The notes beneath the pieces are model-generated. The model saw only the letters and a program-made list of their open reading frames with translations, was not told the DNA's origin and made no database searches. DNA of 64,000 bases from positions 2,666,001 through 2,730,000 of the forward strand of contig NZ_CP042301.2 of NCBI RefSeq assembly GCF_007922615.2, in the 5' to 3' direction. This document shows positions 63,081-64,000 of the stretch, piece after piece (the stretch's first letter is position 1; each line of letters begins with the position of its first letter). The translations under genes were made by a program, and so were the position numbers. The stretch is from Nitratireductor mangrovi. Lineage in GTDB: Bacteria; Pseudomonadota; Alphaproteobacteria; Rhizobiales; Rhizobiaceae.

Positions 63081-63356
63081 TCAGTGGCGGTATTGCTGGA
63101 TGCGCGTCGTACGCAGGCCGGCCAGGCCGTATTCGTCTATAGAGGCCTGCCAGGACAGGAACTCTTCAACGGTCAGCTTGTAGCGCTGGCACGCCTCGTC
63201 GAGACTGAGGAGCCCGCCGCGAACCGCTGCCACGACCTCTGCCTTGCGGCGGATCACCCAACGCCTGGTATTCGTCGGCGGCAGGTCGGCAATGGTGAGG
63301 GGGCTGCCGTCTGGCCCTATAACGTACTTTACGCGGGGTCTAACCAGATCGGTCAT
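63081..63356 (-). CDS. sciP: SciP-like CtrA inhibitory protein (DUF1153)
   Basis: A 91-residue helix-turn-helix protein: VKYVIGPDGSPLTIADLP, RRWVIRRKAEVVAAVRGGLLS, DEACQRYKLTVEEFLSWQAS. In Caulobacter, SciP binds CtrA and inhibits transcription of CtrA-activated genes in G1. The ATG at 63356 is used; an upstream start adds nine residues unlike the family. A CtrA-like box lies 60 bases upstream, consistent with feedback. Confidence 0.93.
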   Translation of the reverse strand: MTDLVRPRVKYVIGPDGSPLTIADLPPTNTRRWVIRRKAEVVAAVRGGLLSLDEACQRYKLTVEEFLSWQASIDEYGLAGLRTTRIQQYRH

Positions 63357-63415
63357 TGCACTCTCTGAACTACTCACACTCAAACACCAGTCTCGATCAG
63401 ACTAGTCCAACAGCT

Positions 63416-63430
63416 TTAAAAAAGGCCTAA
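63416..63430 (-). promoter_or_regulatory. Candidate CtrA box upstream of sciP
   Basis: TTAA-N7-CTAA (TTAAAAAAGGCCTAA) differs at one position from the CtrA consensus TTAA-N7-TTAA. It lies 60 bases before the sciP start in the divergent sciP-mnmA region. Confidence 0.6.
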
Positions 63431-63586
63431 GGGTTGGTTACCGGATTGTTGCGAAACGGGACTTGCTAAAATGCCGTCTTTTTGGCGTGCGCCCTTGCCT
63501 CCCCGAACTGGCGAAGCCATTCCGCTTGACCTATGTTGAGGGCGTTGGCATCTAGCCCCGGACCCGTGACAAGCCGAGCGACCCTG

Positions 63587-64000
63587 ATGAACAGCCTCGA
63601 TCTCCCCGGCCGGCCGGAAGAAACGCGCGTCGTCGTGGCGATGTCCGGCGGCGTCGATTCATCCGTGGTCGCCGGCCTCCTGAAGCGCGACGGCTACGAG
63701 GTGATCGGCATCACCCTGCAGCTTTACGACCACGGCGAGGCGACGCACCGTGCCGGCTCCTGCTGCGCGGGCCGCGACATCGAGGACGCCAGGCGCGTGG
63801 CCGAGACGTTGGGCATTCCGCATTATGTGCTGAATTACGAAAAGCGCTTCCGCGAGGCGGTGATCGATCCTTTTGCGGCGAGCTATGTATCCGGCGAGAC
63901 GCCGATCCCCTGTGTCGCCTGCAACCAGACGGTCAAGTTCGCCGACCTCCTGGCGACTGCGCGTGATCTTGGCGCCGATGCCCTCGCCACCGGCCATTAT
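63587..64000 (+). CDS. mnmA: tRNA-specific 2-thiouridylase MnmA, N-terminal part (cut by window edge)
   Basis: The 138 visible residues show the PP-loop [47 protein letters not shown], and the catalytic cysteine region [18 protein letters not shown], diagnostic for MnmA, which thiolates uridine 34 of certain tRNAs. The ATG at 63587 is chosen; the protein starts [19 protein letters not shown]. Divergent from sciP, a common alphaproteobacterial arrangement. Confidence 0.96.
   Translation, partial: MNSLDLPGRPEETRVVVAMSGGVDSSVVAGLLKRDGYEVIGITLQLYDHGEATHRAGSCCAGRDIEDARRVAETLGIPHYVLNYEKRFREAVIDPFAASYVSGETPIPCVACNQTVKFADLLATARDLGADALATGHY

Noticed and set aside
63526..63554. Promoter for mnmA (TTGACC with CATCTA at 17-base spacing)
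   Set aside because: The -10 match is too poor to support a call.
1..64000. Genomic island, prophage, CRISPR array or insertion sequence
   Set aside because: No integrase, transposase, tRNA junction, direct-repeat array or phage gene was seen; the catabolic genes look native in style, though composition was not computed.

Overview
The window reads as a GC-rich alphaproteobacterial chromosome (or chromid) segment, most likely Rhizobiales of the Mesorhizobium/Phyllobacteriaceae kind. The basis is the SciP (DUF1153) gene with a CtrA-like box beside mnmA, an AztABCD-type zinc system, many ABC and TRAP uptake operons each paired with a local GntR, LacI, LysR or AraC regulator, and protein motifs typical of that order. 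Taxonomy is inferred from gene content only. I saw no rRNA, tRNA, transposase, integrase, phage gene or CRISPR array.

Layout. 1-5306: zinc acquisition (aztA, aztB, aztC, aztD on the minus strand, with AztD fused to a ZinT domain, divergent from zur) plus the start of a flavin oxidoreductase. 5470-13935: a MalFGK-type sugar/polyol ABC operon (binding protein, two permeases, a 62-residue membrane protein, two ATPases) ending in a fused dihydroxyacetone kinase, with a divergon-style LacI repressor whose 18-bp palindromic operator sits inside the promoter. 14168-22773: a quinate/shikimate catabolic block (QsuB-like 3-dehydroshikimate dehydratase, shikimate/quinate dehydrogenase, a broken DUF4286-like gene, two tandem GntR paralogues, a DctPQM TRAP transporter and a type II 3-dehydroquinase). 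23164-25781: trpB, a small unknown gene, cutA and trpA. 25985-32672: AraC, FGGY kinase, ribose-type ABC transporter and HutC-type GntR. 32814-35654: decayed oxidative-pentose genes (an aldehyde dehydrogenase pseudogene in three frames, an intact XylX-like FAH protein, and a crotonase remnant).

35903-44411: an operon for an acylated amine (acetylpolyamine amidohydrolase-like deacylase, BKACE enzyme, class III aminotransferase and PotABCD-type transporter) with a LysR regulator. 44433-53269: a uronate-like block (FAH, DUF6807, GntR, TRAP with a fused QM permease, two Gfo/Idh/MocA oxidoreductases and mannonate dehydratase UxuA). 53733-62529: aldehyde dehydrogenase, a complete branched-chain-type ABC transporter, and a second aldehyde dehydrogenase; the LivF-type ATPase carries a C-terminal extension of about 378 residues with repeated motifs, the most unusual protein here. 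62626-64000: a PqiA-like protein, sciP and the start of mnmA.

The segment is therefore mainly a set of catabolic modules, each with its own importer, enzymes and regulator. Two of these modules have pseudogenes, which suggests that some substrates are no longer used. The strongest leads are the extended LivF, the AztD-ZinT fusion, the deacylase/aminotransferase/BKACE pathway, and several operator sites that can be read directly from the sequence.
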